Assembly (NCBI GenBank): GCA_900315675.1 | Contig: OMZY01000001.1 | Coordinates: forward strand, 62,001 to 126,000 | Origin: an uncultured Eubacteriales bacterium | GTDB lineage: Bacteria > Bacillota > Clostridia > Christensenellales > Aristaeellaceae | DNA: 64,000 bases | Reading direction: 5' to 3' | Shown: positions 33,184 to 40,531 of the stretch, in pieces | Layout of the letters: each line of letters begins with the position of its first letter | How positions within the stretch are numbered: position 1 is the stretch's first letter | The notes under the pieces: model-generated | The model's database searches: none | What the model was told of the DNA's origin: nothing | What the model saw: only the letters and a program-made list of their open reading frames with translations | Translations under genes and position numbers: made by a program

Positions 33184-33199
33184 ATTCCATACCGTCCTG

Positions 33200-34585
33200 T
33201 CAGTAATGCCGAACTACTTCAAAACGCTCCAGGGTGACGGGTTCATCCTTTCGGATGCCGCCTTTCCGCCGGGCAATATCTACCTGCTCCTCCACAGTGT
33301 CCACGCCGTCCAGATCCGGCAGCAGCAGGCCGCGACGGGAGCCGCTGCTGACAATAACGCCGTAGCGGTGGACATCCAGGTCATCCGTGCTGCTGATTTT
33401 TTCCGGAGCGGAAAGGACATCCACATTGATTTCCAGCCATATCAGCTCCTCTGGTCCGATGGGATCAAACCGGGGATCCCGGGTGGACGCGCTGACCGCA
33501 TTGCTGATAATTTCCTTCGCGATGTTTTCCCGGGTCGGCAGGAAGGTTCCGATACATCCCCGGAGTTTTCCTTCCTTATGGATGGAAACAAACACGCCGG
33601 CCCGGTTCTGTCTCATTTCATCCGTAATCCAGTCAGGAACCTCCGGGATTTTCCGGTCCAGCACCCAGGATTCCACAGTTTGCCGGGCCAGACGGACAAA
33701 GGGATCTTCCGCCTCGCGGCGCAGGCGGAGTTTTTCCTCCTGTGCCGCATGGTACAAATCCAGGAAATGCCTGTTTTCATCCGGAACGCCGGGATGGAAG
33801 GAACAGACGCTGTACCCGACGCCGGTGATATCTTCGTGGGAATAAACCTTTGCTTCCACGGCCAGTCCATCCAGCGCGCCGGCCATAATGACAAAAGAGC
33901 GATGGCCGCATTCGGCAGCTTTGTCACAAAAGGTTTCCTCAAACTCCAGCATTTCTCCGAAGGCTGCACGGCCGGCAACGTCCATGATCCGGGCGTCGTA
34001 TTCAGGCCCCTCCCTGGCAAAGCCGTAGGGACCGTAAGACTGCAGCTTGTGGGACAGGTCTCCGCTGGCGATGAGGACGGCGTTGCGGCCGGTCTGCTCC
34101 ACAGCCCGGCGGAGCAGCATGCCGAAAGCATAATGATCCGCCAGGGAAAGACCGGAAAGACCGATCCGGACCAGCCGGTAATCCGTATACAGCTGATCCA
34201 CAAAATACAGCGGCACCATGGTGCCGTGATCCAGACGCCTGTCCCGTTCCCCCAGTGTGCCGGCCGGGAAATTTTCATCCTTCGCCAGGCGGCAGAGTGT
34301 TTGAACCAGTTCCGCGTCATAGCGTTTCCGGAAACTGATTTCCGGTGCCCGGAAATTGCCGAAATCCCCGGAAGCCTGTTCGCCGGGAGATATATGAAAA
34401 TAGTCGGCATAGAGTACGCTGTGAGGGCTGGTGACAATAATGGTTTCCGGCTGCAGGGAGGCGATTTCCGCAGCGACAGACTGATAGGCCTGAATGGTTT
34501 TCAGGACCTGTTTCTCATTGCCTCTTCCCACCCGGGGAATGATCATCGGGGGATGCGGAACCATATAGGCTGCGGCAATGGTCAC
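33200..34585 (-). CDS. Memo (AmrB) - AMMECR1 (AmrA) fusion protein
   Basis: 461 aa. Residues about 1-275 are a Memo-like domain related to class III extradiol dioxygenases (AAYMVPHPPMIIP, TSPHSVLYADYFHI, DHGTMVPLYFVDQ, IASGDLSHKL). Residues about 285-461 are AMMECR1 (FVSIHKEGKLRGCIGTFLPT, STRDPRFDPI, LEINVDVLSAPE). GTG 34585 is chosen: GGAGG is 6 bases upstream and VTIAAAYMVPHPP is the family start. Longer readings to 34708 lack a signal. It probably acts with the radical SAM enzyme encoded next in the same operon; the pathway is unresolved across bacteria. Confidence 0.93.
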   Translation of the reverse strand: MTIAAAYMVPHPPMIIPRVGRGNEKQVLKTIQAYQSVAAEIASLQPETIIVTSPHSVLYADYFHISPGEQASGDFGNFRAPEISFRKRYDAELVQTLCRLAKDENFPAGTLGERDRRLDHGTMVPLYFVDQLYTDYRLVRIGLSGLSLADHYAFGMLLRRAVEQTGRNAVLIASGDLSHKLQSYGPYGFAREGPEYDARIMDVAGRAAFGEMLEFEETFCDKAAECGHRSFVIMAGALDGLAVEAKVYSHEDITGVGYSVCSFHPGVPDENRHFLDLYHAAQEEKLRLRREAEDPFVRLARQTVESWVLDRKIPEVPDWITDEMRQNRAGVFVSIHKEGKLRGCIGTFLPTRENIAKEIISNAVSASTRDPRFDPIGPEELIWLEINVDVLSAPEKISSTDDLDVHRYGVIVSSGSRRGLLLPDLDGVDTVEEQVDIARRKGGIRKDEPVTLERFEVVRHY

Positions 34586-34752
34586 AGGAACACCTCCTTT
34601 TCCGACTGCTGCCTGTGTATGAACCTGTGTGTAAAACGGAATGCATCCTATATAACTTCTGCGGCAGCAGGTGCGTTCCCTTCCGCCTGAAGAAGGAAAA
34701 CAGAACAATCAGCAGAAAAAACCGTTGAGATACAAAAAAGGAGAAAAAGGAC

Positions 34753-34783
34753 AAAAAAATGCCCCGGACGTTCAGTCCGGGGC
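34753..34783 (-). terminator. Terminator of the 118-aa membrane protein gene
   Basis: GCCCCGGAC / GTCCGGGGC with loop, then ATTTTTTTG on the minus strand. Confidence 0.9.
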
Positions 34784-34804
34784 AGGGTGCTGATGGTATA
34801 GCTG

Positions 34805-35161
34805 TCAGCGACTGCGGTCAGCTGTTCCAGCTTTCAGCCTTCGGCGCGCCTTGTCTTCCTCTTCATCACGGGAGGCGTATTCCCGGTTTTTTCTGCCGGA
34901 GTAATACCAGATCAGGCCGATGATGATGCTGATGATGAAGCTTTTCATGGTGAACAGTTCGCTAAAGATACCGGATGCGATATTCACCAGAAGGCCGAAC
35001 ACAGGAATAACAATCATGACGGCTGCGAAGATCAGCCCTGCGGCGATAAGGGTGACAGCACATCCGCCTATCAACAGTGCGATCAGGCCATTAATAAAAC
35101 CGCCATGCAGTCCCCTGTGTCCATTCATCCGGCCGCGAGGACCCATATTCATCCAAATCAT
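34805..35161 (-). CDS. 118-aa membrane protein of unknown function
   Basis: Starts with a Met/Gly/Arg/His-rich stretch (MIWMNMGPRGRMNGHRGLHGG) that could bind metal or nucleic acid. Two hydrophobic spans follow (about 24-62 and 73-89), then a charged C-terminal tail with KNREYASRDEEEDKARRR. AAGGAGG lies 9 bases before the ATG. It has its own terminator and sits between the AMMECR1 operon and the divergent metal transporter. No family recognised. Confidence 0.65.
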   Translation of the reverse strand: MIWMNMGPRGRMNGHRGLHGGFINGLIALLIGGCAVTLIAAGLIFAAVMIVIPVFGLLVNIASGIFSELFTMKSFIISIIIGLIWYYSGRKNREYASRDEEEDKARRRLKAGTADRSR

Positions 35162-35353
35162 TTTACAGATCCTCCTTTACATCATTCGGCTGGGAATCAT
35201 TTCCCTTACCGTGATGCAAGTATAACACGGGCCGGGAAGGAGAAACAGAACCCAAAAGGAGAAATACCGCGGGTTATTTTTCCGTATGACGCGATGCTGC
35301 AAAGCCATATGCCGAAGGAAAGGGATCATGAAGGACCGGCTGAGAACAGACTA

Positions 35354-35382
35354 TTGTACAGGAAATACCTGTGCCGTATAAT
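35354..35382 (+). promoter_or_regulatory. Promoter of the CDF transporter gene
   Basis: TTGTAC (35354-35359), 17-base spacer, perfect TATAAT (35377-35382). Confidence 0.82.
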
Positions 35383-35414
35383 GATACCAATCTATTAAAA
35401 CGGGAGGAGAAACA

Positions 35415-36560
35415 ATGAACAAGACCTCCATCCAGAACGGTACAGAAGAAAAGGAAGTTTCCCGTGAAAAAGTGATTGTCAGGACCAGCATCATCGGGAT
35501 TATTGCCAATGTCCTGCTGGCGGCGTTCAAGGCGGCGGTGGGCCTGCTGAGCCACTCCATCGCGGTTATTCTGGACGCGGTGAACAATATCTCCGACGCC
35601 GGAAGTTCCGTAATCACGATTGTCGGTGCCAAGCTGGCAGGCAGAGAGCCGGATAAGAAACATCCGTTCGGATACGGCCGGATTGAATATCTGAGCGCCA
35701 TGATTATATCCGTCATCGTGCTGTATGCCGGTATTACCTCCCTGGTGGAATCCATCCGGAAGATCATTAATCCGGAAACCCCGGATTATTCTGCTGTTTC
35801 CCTGATCATCATCGGGACAGCCGTAGCGGTGAAGTTCTTCCTGGGCAGATATGTCAAGGCTACAGGGGAAAAAGTCAATTCTGATTCGCTGATCAATTCC
35901 GGGGAAGACGCCCGCCTGGACGCGGTCATCTCCGCCTCCACGCTGCTGGCCGCGGCTATATTCCTGATTTTCCACATCTCGCTGGAAGCCTGGCTGGGCG
36001 CACTGATTTCCCTGGTGATTATTAAATCCGGCCTGGAGATGCTGAAGGACACCATTTCACGGATCCTTGGTGAGGGAAACGATCCTGAACTGGCCAAGAG
36101 CATCAAACAGACGGTCCGGAGTTTTCCGGATGTTCAGGGTGCATATGACCTGGTGCTGCACAATTACGGACCGGAAGCCTGGAACGGTTCCATTCACATT
36201 GAAATTCCGGATACCTATTCCGCGGACAGGCTGGACGCCCTGATCCGGGATATTGAGGAAACGGTGTACCGGAAGCATAATGTGATCCTGACTGCCGTGG
36301 GCGTTTACTCCATGAACACGAAAGATCAGTTCATTACCGAAACGCGGAAGAAAGTGCAGAGCATTGTGCTGGCTCATGAGTTTGTAAAGGGCATGCACGG
36401 TTTCTATCTTGACCGTGAAAACAAGCATATGCGTTTTGACACGGTGATCAGCTTTGACGCCAGGGACCGCAGTGCTGTTTATCAGCAGATTGTGGCGGAC
36501 GTGCAGGCGGCTTTCCCGGAATATGAACTCCGGATCGCCATGGACCTGGACTTCTCGTAA
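35415..36560 (+). CDS. Cation diffusion facilitator metal exporter
   Basis: 381 aa, about 80 longer than a basic CDF protein. Six transmembrane helices span about residues 25-215. Metal-site residues occur in helix 2 (SHSIAVILDAVNNISDAGSS) and helix 5 (SGEDARLDAVISAST). The cytoplasmic part contains a standard dimerisation domain (LVLHNYGPEAWNGSIHIEIPD) and then a second, related-looking domain (about 310-381, MRFDTVISFDARD and YELRIAMDLDFS). This family exports Zn, Mn or Fe in exchange for protons; the DxxxD pattern does not decide between them. GGAGGAG precedes the ATG. The downstream GNAT gene is 14 bases away. Confidence 0.93.
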   Translation: MNKTSIQNGTEEKEVSREKVIVRTSIIGIIANVLLAAFKAAVGLLSHSIAVILDAVNNISDAGSSVITIVGAKLAGREPDKKHPFGYGRIEYLSAMIISVIVLYAGITSLVESIRKIINPETPDYSAVSLIIIGTAVAVKFFLGRYVKATGEKVNSDSLINSGEDARLDAVISASTLLAAAIFLIFHISLEAWLGALISLVIIKSGLEMLKDTISRILGEGNDPELAKSIKQTVRSFPDVQGAYDLVLHNYGPEAWNGSIHIEIPDTYSADRLDALIRDIEETVYRKHNVILTAVGVYSMNTKDQFITETRKKVQSIVLAHEFVKGMHGFYLDRENKHMRFDTVISFDARDRSAVYQQIVADVQAAFPEYELRIAMDLDFS

Positions 36561-36574
36561 GGCAGGAGACGGAT

Positions 36575-37069
36575 ATGGAGTGCATCATCAGGAAGATGAC
36601 CCGGGAAGACTGCGATGCGGCGGCTCATGTAATTGCTGTTTGCTGGAAGGAAACCTACCAGGGAATTATTCCGGAGGAAGAACTGGACAGAACCGATGAG
36701 CAGACTATTGCAGAGAACAGCCAGAAGCATTTTCCAGAGGACAACCACCAGTTTGTTCTGGAGACGGACGGTATCATCGCAGGCTATATGAATGCAGGCC
36801 TGACCGATGATAAGGAATATGAGCATTGCGGGGAGATCCACGCAATCTACATCCTGAAGGAATACAAAGGCAAAGGCTTTGGCAGGAAGATGATCGAGGC
36901 CGGCACAGCGGAACTGAAGACCCTGGGCTGCGACAGGATGCTGATCGGCTGCCTGGCGGGAAATCCTTCCAACAGCTTTTACGAACACCTCGGCGGGAGA
37001 AAGATCAAAACCAGAATCTACGAGAGACTTGGCCTGCCTGAAAACGTATACTTTTTTGAAAGGATCTGA
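36575..37069 (+). CDS. GNAT-family N-acetyltransferase
   Basis: 164 aa. Motif A is AIYILKEYKGKGFGRKMIEAG (acetyl-CoA loop KGKGFG), followed by MLIGCLAGNPSNSFYEHLGGRKI and a terminal ENVYFFERI. The start MECIIRKMTREDCDAAAHVIAVCWKETYQGII is typical of this GNAT group. The acceptor is unknown. It is in an operon with the CDF gene and the downstream pyridoxamine-oxidase-like gene, and AGGAGACGG precedes the ATG. Confidence 0.9.
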   Translation: MECIIRKMTREDCDAAAHVIAVCWKETYQGIIPEEELDRTDEQTIAENSQKHFPEDNHQFVLETDGIIAGYMNAGLTDDKEYEHCGEIHAIYILKEYKGKGFGRKMIEAGTAELKTLGCDRMLIGCLAGNPSNSFYEHLGGRKIKTRIYERLGLPENVYFFERI

Positions 37070-37073
37070 AAAA

Positions 37074-37493
37074 ATGAACCTGAAGGATACGGAACGCTTC
37101 ATCAGCAGGCGGAAAGTGGGTTTTGTCTGCTCCGTGGACGAAGAGGGATATCCCAATGTCAAGGCTATGCTGAAACCCAGAAAGCGGAACGGCCTGAAGG
37201 AATTCTGGTTTTCCACCAACACCTCCTCCCTGCGGGTGAGACAGTACAGGGAGAATCCCCGGGCGAGCATCTATTTTTACCGCAAGGGGCTGATCCGGTA
37301 CGAGGGTGTGATGCTCAGGGGCACCATGGAGGTGCTGACGGACCAGGCAACCAGGAACATGATCTGGCGGAAAGGGGACAGCGTCTTCTACAAACAGGGC
37401 GTGACTGATCCGGACTACTGCGTCCTGAAATTCACCGCGGAAAGCGGAAGATACTACCGGGACCTGAAAACGGAAAGCTTCAGGGTGGAGTGA
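37074..37493 (+). CDS. Pyridoxamine 5'-phosphate oxidase family protein
   Basis: 139 aa split-barrel flavin-binding fold. The pattern FISRRKVGFVCSVDEEGYPNVKAMLKPR, FWFSTNTSSLRVRQYRENPRASIYFY and VMLRGTMEVLTDQATRNMIWR matches the general-stress-protein-26-like or PNPOx-like proteins, which bind FMN or F420 or act as small reductases. A biosynthetic vitamin B6 role is unlikely for a protein this short. ATG 37074 follows GAAAGGATCTG; upstream in-frame codons lie inside the GNAT gene. It is the last gene of the CDF-GNAT operon. Confidence 0.85.
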   Translation: MNLKDTERFISRRKVGFVCSVDEEGYPNVKAMLKPRKRNGLKEFWFSTNTSSLRVRQYRENPRASIYFYRKGLIRYEGVMLRGTMEVLTDQATRNMIWRKGDSVFYKQGVTDPDYCVLKFTAESGRYYRDLKTESFRVE

Positions 37494-37501
37494 ATGAAAA
37501 G

Positions 37502-37536
37502 AACGGAGCGGTTCGCAACAGACGAACCGCTCCGTT
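37502..37536. terminator. Bidirectional terminator
   Basis: 14-bp perfect stem AACGGAGCGGTTCG / CGAACCGCTCCGTT, loop CAACAGA, between convergent genes. The minus strand continues with CTTTTC. Confidence 0.8.
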
Positions 37537-37577
37537 ACGTGTATACAAACTGCAGTCAGAAAGCTGATAACATATAC

Positions 37578-37874
37578 TTAATGCGGACCGCAGGGACAAT
37601 AAGTCCGGATGTTGAAGTTATAGGTTTCAGACCGGCTTTTGCCGCATTTGTTGCATGTGGCTGTGACAGTGACCTTATAGAACTCATGGATATGAACATG
37701 AGCGCCGCTCTGATAATAGCAGCTGCCGCTGTATACGGGTTCGTCTTTCCATTCAAAACGATTCGAAACGGTTATATCTTTGGTATGGGAGCAGGGGTTG
37801 GATACGGCAAAACAAGTGCAGACAGCTGTACAAAGAAGGATCACAGCACAAAAGAAAGCAATCAATTTCTTCAT
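37578..37874 (-). CDS. Small secreted Cys/His-rich protein (paralogue 1)
   Basis: 98 aa. Residues 1-23 form a signal peptide (ending CFA-VS). The mature part of about 75 residues has Cys28, Cys52, Cys74, Cys77, Cys93 and Cys95, with His30, His59, His61 and His63. The spacing C-x-H ... C-x6-H-x-H-x12-C-x2-C-x15-C matches the protein at 49035-49319 almost exactly, so the two are paralogues. The layout suggests an extracellular metal-binding or disulfide-bonded domain (a CNKCG knuckle is visible). Function unknown. AGGAGG lies 9 bases before ATG 37874. The gene stands alone between the PNPOx-like and GH27 genes. Confidence 0.8.
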   Translation of the reverse strand: MKKLIAFFCAVILLCTAVCTCFAVSNPCSHTKDITVSNRFEWKDEPVYSGSCYYQSGAHVHIHEFYKVTVTATCNKCGKSRSETYNFNIRTYCPCGPH

Positions 37875-38040
37875 AGATCAGACCTCCTGTTGTAAATCAA
37901 TATGATGCTGCCGACAACGCACAGAGCATACACAAAAAAGCATTCTCTGACTACCCAATCTGCATAAATGGTTAGTTTATCTGCACTATTGGAGCACCAA
38001 TAATCAAATCAATCATGGGATTGCTCATTCCTTGTGATCG
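37875..38040. other. Noncoding region with a hydrophobic fragment upstream of the small secreted gene
   Basis: On the minus strand an open frame (38002-37871) without a usual start codon encodes a hydrophobic stretch (CFFVYALCVVGSIILIYNRR). Its stop overlaps the start of the small secreted gene (CTATGA). It could be a short translated leader from an internal GTG, or a gene remnant. An ATTGG/CCAAT inverted repeat lies further upstream. No clear promoter is visible. Confidence 0.35.
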
Positions 38041-38075
38041 CAAAAAAAAAACAGGCAGCGCCGGAACGCTGCCTG
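38041..38075 (-). terminator. Orphan terminator on the minus strand
   Basis: CAGGCAGCG / CGCTGCCTG stem with loop, followed on the minus strand by a run of ten or more T. No annotated gene lies upstream of it on that strand between 38076 and the divergent GH27 gene, so it probably ends an unannotated RNA. Confidence 0.8.
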
Positions 38076-38200
38076 AGGGGAAAGGGAAGGATGAAAAAAC
38101 ATCCGGCCGTGCCGGAATCCCGATAGACAGGATTCCTTACGGCAGGGACAGCATAAATCCTGATCCTTAAACAGACCTTAAGGAGAAAGCTTTACAGATA
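38076..38200 (-). ncRNA. Possible small RNA ending at the orphan terminator
   Basis: The minus strand of this stretch contains a GGATG/CATCC hairpin (38089-38104). It also has an imperfect longer hairpin in which GGAATCC pairs with GGATTCC and GCCGT with ACGGC (about 38107-38142). No ORF with a ribosome binding site is visible, and the strong terminator follows. No known riboswitch or RNA family is recognised, and the 5' end is undefined. Confidence 0.3.
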
Positions 38201-38204
38201 AGAG

Positions 38205-38234
38205 TTGTGATACGTGCGCATGGAATGATATAAT
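38205..38234 (+). promoter_or_regulatory. Promoter of the GH27 gene
   Basis: TTGTGA (38205-38210), 18-base spacer, TATAAT (38229-38234) preceded by TGA, an extended -10 feature. Confidence 0.72.
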
Positions 38235-38297
38235 CCGATTAATGAGAAAAAACTGTGAGGGATCGGCTCACACAGTGAAGACAAAGGAGAAAAACAA

Positions 38298-39548
38298 ATG
38301 ATCGCTAATACACCGCCGATGGGGTGGAACAGCTGGGATTGCTACGGAGCTGCCGTTACGGAGGAAATTGTCCGGAAAAATGCTGAATATATGGCGGAGC
38401 ACCTGAAACCTTTTGGCTGGGAATATATTGTGGTGGATATCCAGTGGTCCAGCCCGGACGCGACGGGTCATGCCTATCAGCCTTTTTCTGACCTGGAGAT
38501 GGATGAATACGGCCGGCTGATTCCCGCGGTGAACCGGTTTCCGAGCGCGGCAGACGGAAAAGGATTCCGTCCGCTGGCGGACTATATCCACTCCCTGGGA
38601 CTGAAATTCGGTATCCATATCATGCGGGGAATGCCCCGGATGGCGGCGCATCGGCGGATGCCGATCGAAGGAAGCAAATATACCTGTGATACTGCGGCCA
38701 ATCCTCATTCCATCTGCCTGTGGAATCCGGATATGTACGGTCTCCGGTGTGAACTGCCGCAGGCAGCAGCTTATTATGACAGCATCTTCCGTCTTTACGC
38801 CTCCTGGGGAGTGGACTTCATTAAGTGCGACGATATCGCACGCGAGTATCCGCACTGCAGACGGGAAATTGAGCTGATCTCGGAAGCATGCCGGAAAAGC
38901 GGAAGGGATATGGTACTTTCCCTTTCTCCGGGTCCGGCGCCGGTGGAACAGGCGGAGCACCTGAAGAAATACGCGAATATGTGGCGCATTACAGATGACT
39001 TCTGGGATGAATGGCGGCTGCTGAAAGCGATGTTTGAACGCGCTGAAAAATGGTGCGTGCATGCGGCTCCCGGACACTGGCCGGATGCGGATATGCTGCC
39101 GGTGGGCGCACTGCGGCAGTGTGACAGTCCGGACAATTGGACCGGGTTCACAGAGGCGGAGCAGCGGACCATGATGACGCTGTGGTGCATGATGAGATCT
39201 CCGCTGATGATCGGCGGTGAGCTGACTAAAAATGACACCTTCACGCTGGACCTTCTGACCCGGCAGGAGGTGCTGGAAATCGAAAAGGTGACCTGGTGTG
39301 CTCATCCGCTGCGTACAACGGAGGAGGAAAGTATATGGATTGCACCACGGCAGGACGGTAAAGGACTATACGTGGCGCTGTTTAACCTGAGCAACAAAAA
39401 ACGGACAGTGACCCTGCATACGGAAGAAGCAGGTCTTCCTGAACTGACGGGAAAGGAACTTTGGTCCGGCAGGGAAATCAAAAAAGCCAGGCAGCTCCGC
39501 GCAGTGCTGGCGCCCCATGACGCTGCTGTCTGGAAAGTGGAACGCTGA
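38298..39548 (+). CDS. GH27 alpha-galactosidase
   Basis: 416 aa, no signal peptide, so cytoplasmic. It starts TPPMGWNSWD, the GH27 signature. The catalytic nucleophile is Asp178 in VDFIKCDD and the acid/base is Asp234 in WRITDDFWD, preceded by the (alpha/beta)8 barrel strands YIVVDIQW and LKFGIHIMRG. The last 90 residues (from about 325) form the beta-sandwich C-terminal domain. It hydrolyses terminal alpha-galactosides such as melibiose or raffinose-type sugars. Some GH27 enzymes act on beta-L-arabinopyranosides or are isomaltodextranases, so the exact substrate is open. It has its own promoter and terminator. Transport is not encoded next to it. Confidence 0.94.
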   Translation: MIANTPPMGWNSWDCYGAAVTEEIVRKNAEYMAEHLKPFGWEYIVVDIQWSSPDATGHAYQPFSDLEMDEYGRLIPAVNRFPSAADGKGFRPLADYIHSLGLKFGIHIMRGMPRMAAHRRMPIEGSKYTCDTAANPHSICLWNPDMYGLRCELPQAAAYYDSIFRLYASWGVDFIKCDDIAREYPHCRREIELISEACRKSGRDMVLSLSPGPAPVEQAEHLKKYANMWRITDDFWDEWRLLKAMFERAEKWCVHAAPGHWPDADMLPVGALRQCDSPDNWTGFTEAEQRTMMTLWCMMRSPLMIGGELTKNDTFTLDLLTRQEVLEIEKVTWCAHPLRTTEEESIWIAPRQDGKGLYVALFNLSNKKRTVTLHTEEAGLPELTGKELWSGREIKKARQLRAVLAPHDAAVWKVER

Positions 39549-39575
39549 CCCCGTTGACAGAAAACAACCGAACAG

Positions 39576-39613
39576 AAGCCAAGCCCGGCAAAACTGCCGG
39601 GTTTGGCTTTTTT
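39576..39613 (+). terminator. Terminator after the GH27 gene
   Basis: 15-bp stem AAGCCAAGCCCGGCA / TGCCGGGTTTGGCTT (one G-T pair), loop AAAC, then TTTT. Confidence 0.92.
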
Positions 39614-39623
39614 CCTGCAAGAA

Positions 39624-39652
39624 AGGAAAAGCGCCGCCTTTGCAGGCGGCGC
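39624..39652 (-). terminator. Terminator of the Ala/Gly-rich secreted protein gene
   Basis: GCGCCGCC / GGCGGCGC stem; the minus strand continues with TTTTCCTTTC. Confidence 0.78.
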
Positions 39653-39666
39653 AGGCATAAAACGGG

Positions 39667-40248
39667 TCAGATATCATCAGTGTTCTGGGTTTCGGGAGCG
39701 GCCGGAGCCTGAGACTGATTCCCGGGCTGAGCCTGAGCGAAATTGTCAAAGCATCCGTGACGGCCGCCGAAGCCAAAATCGCTGTTCCGAGCATTATTGT
39801 CCATGCCGGAATCCATTCCGTCGTTCATACCGCGGCCGAATCCTTTGCCACCGCGTCCGCCCCTGGAACCGCGGCCAAAGCCGGTCCCATTCTGCGGCTG
39901 GAGGGTCAGCTGTTCAGCATAGTACTTCAGGATCAGATCGGCCTGCTCCTGGGTCAGGGAACCGTCAGCCACAAAGCTGTCCAGTTCCTCCTTCAGGCTG
40001 GTCAGGATAGAAAGCTTACGGCTTTCCGTTTTTGCCTTGTTCCAGGCTTCCAGGGCTTCATTCAGGGCTGTGCTTTCAGCCTGGGCAGCTTCCGCAGCGG
40101 CCTGGGCTTCAGTGGCAGCAGCCTTTGCGGCATCAGCAGCCGCAGTGTCTGCAGGAGTCTCAGCGGACGTTTCCGCCAGAGCAGCGACGCTCAGGCAGGC
40201 AGCCAGCATAATGGCCAGTACAAGCAGGATCGTTTTCTTATTCAACAT
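39667..40248 (-). CDS. Secreted Ala-rich / Gly-Arg-rich low-complexity protein
   Basis: 193 aa. It has a signal peptide (LNKKTILLVLAIMLAACLSVAALA) followed by an Ala/Glu/Thr/Gln-rich coiled stretch (about 28-60). A helical segment with LTQEQADLILKYYAEQL follows, similar to DUF2680-like repeats. The tail is rich in Gly, Arg, Asn and Met (FGRGSRGGRGGKGFGRGMNDG) and ends in Gln/Ala/Pro. This is a typical cell-surface or matrix-type composition; no catalytic motif. ATG 40248 is preferred to 40257 because GGAG then lies 10 bases upstream instead of 1. It has its own terminator. Confidence 0.72.
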   Translation of the reverse strand: MLNKKTILLVLAIMLAACLSVAALAETSAETPADTAAADAAKAAATEAQAAAEAAQAESTALNEALEAWNKAKTESRKLSILTSLKEELDSFVADGSLTQEQADLILKYYAEQLTLQPQNGTGFGRGSRGGRGGKGFGRGMNDGMDSGMDNNARNSDFGFGGRHGCFDNFAQAQPGNQSQAPAAPETQNTDDI

Positions 40249-40400
40249 AGGGTTCATTCTCCTTCCGGATATTTTTTATTCCCATCGGGAACAATTGCAT
40301 TATCCGGGAGAAAGCTTTAATGAACCTTGAACAGGTAAAAAATGTGAACAGAATATAAAAAAAGATCGATAGGATGCCCCGGAAGACCTGCACAAGCTAC

Positions 40401-40429
40401 TCGACACCCGGCCAGGCGCAGACTATAAT
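40401..40429 (+). promoter_or_regulatory. Promoter upstream of pepT
   Basis: TCGACA (40401-40406), 17-base spacer, TATAAT (40424-40429), about 100 bases before the pepT start. Confidence 0.68.
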
Positions 40430-40531
40430 GACAAGAGCGGCGAAAACGGTGAAACCAAATGAATCCGATAAAATAATGCACACCGTTACAGCTGCGGGAG
40501 ATTATACTGAACAACAGAAATGAGGCAAAAC

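Noticed and set aside
33170..34690. 506-codon plus-strand frame opposite the Memo-AMMECR1 gene
   Set aside because: Overlaps the identified gene over its whole length and has no recognisable domain.
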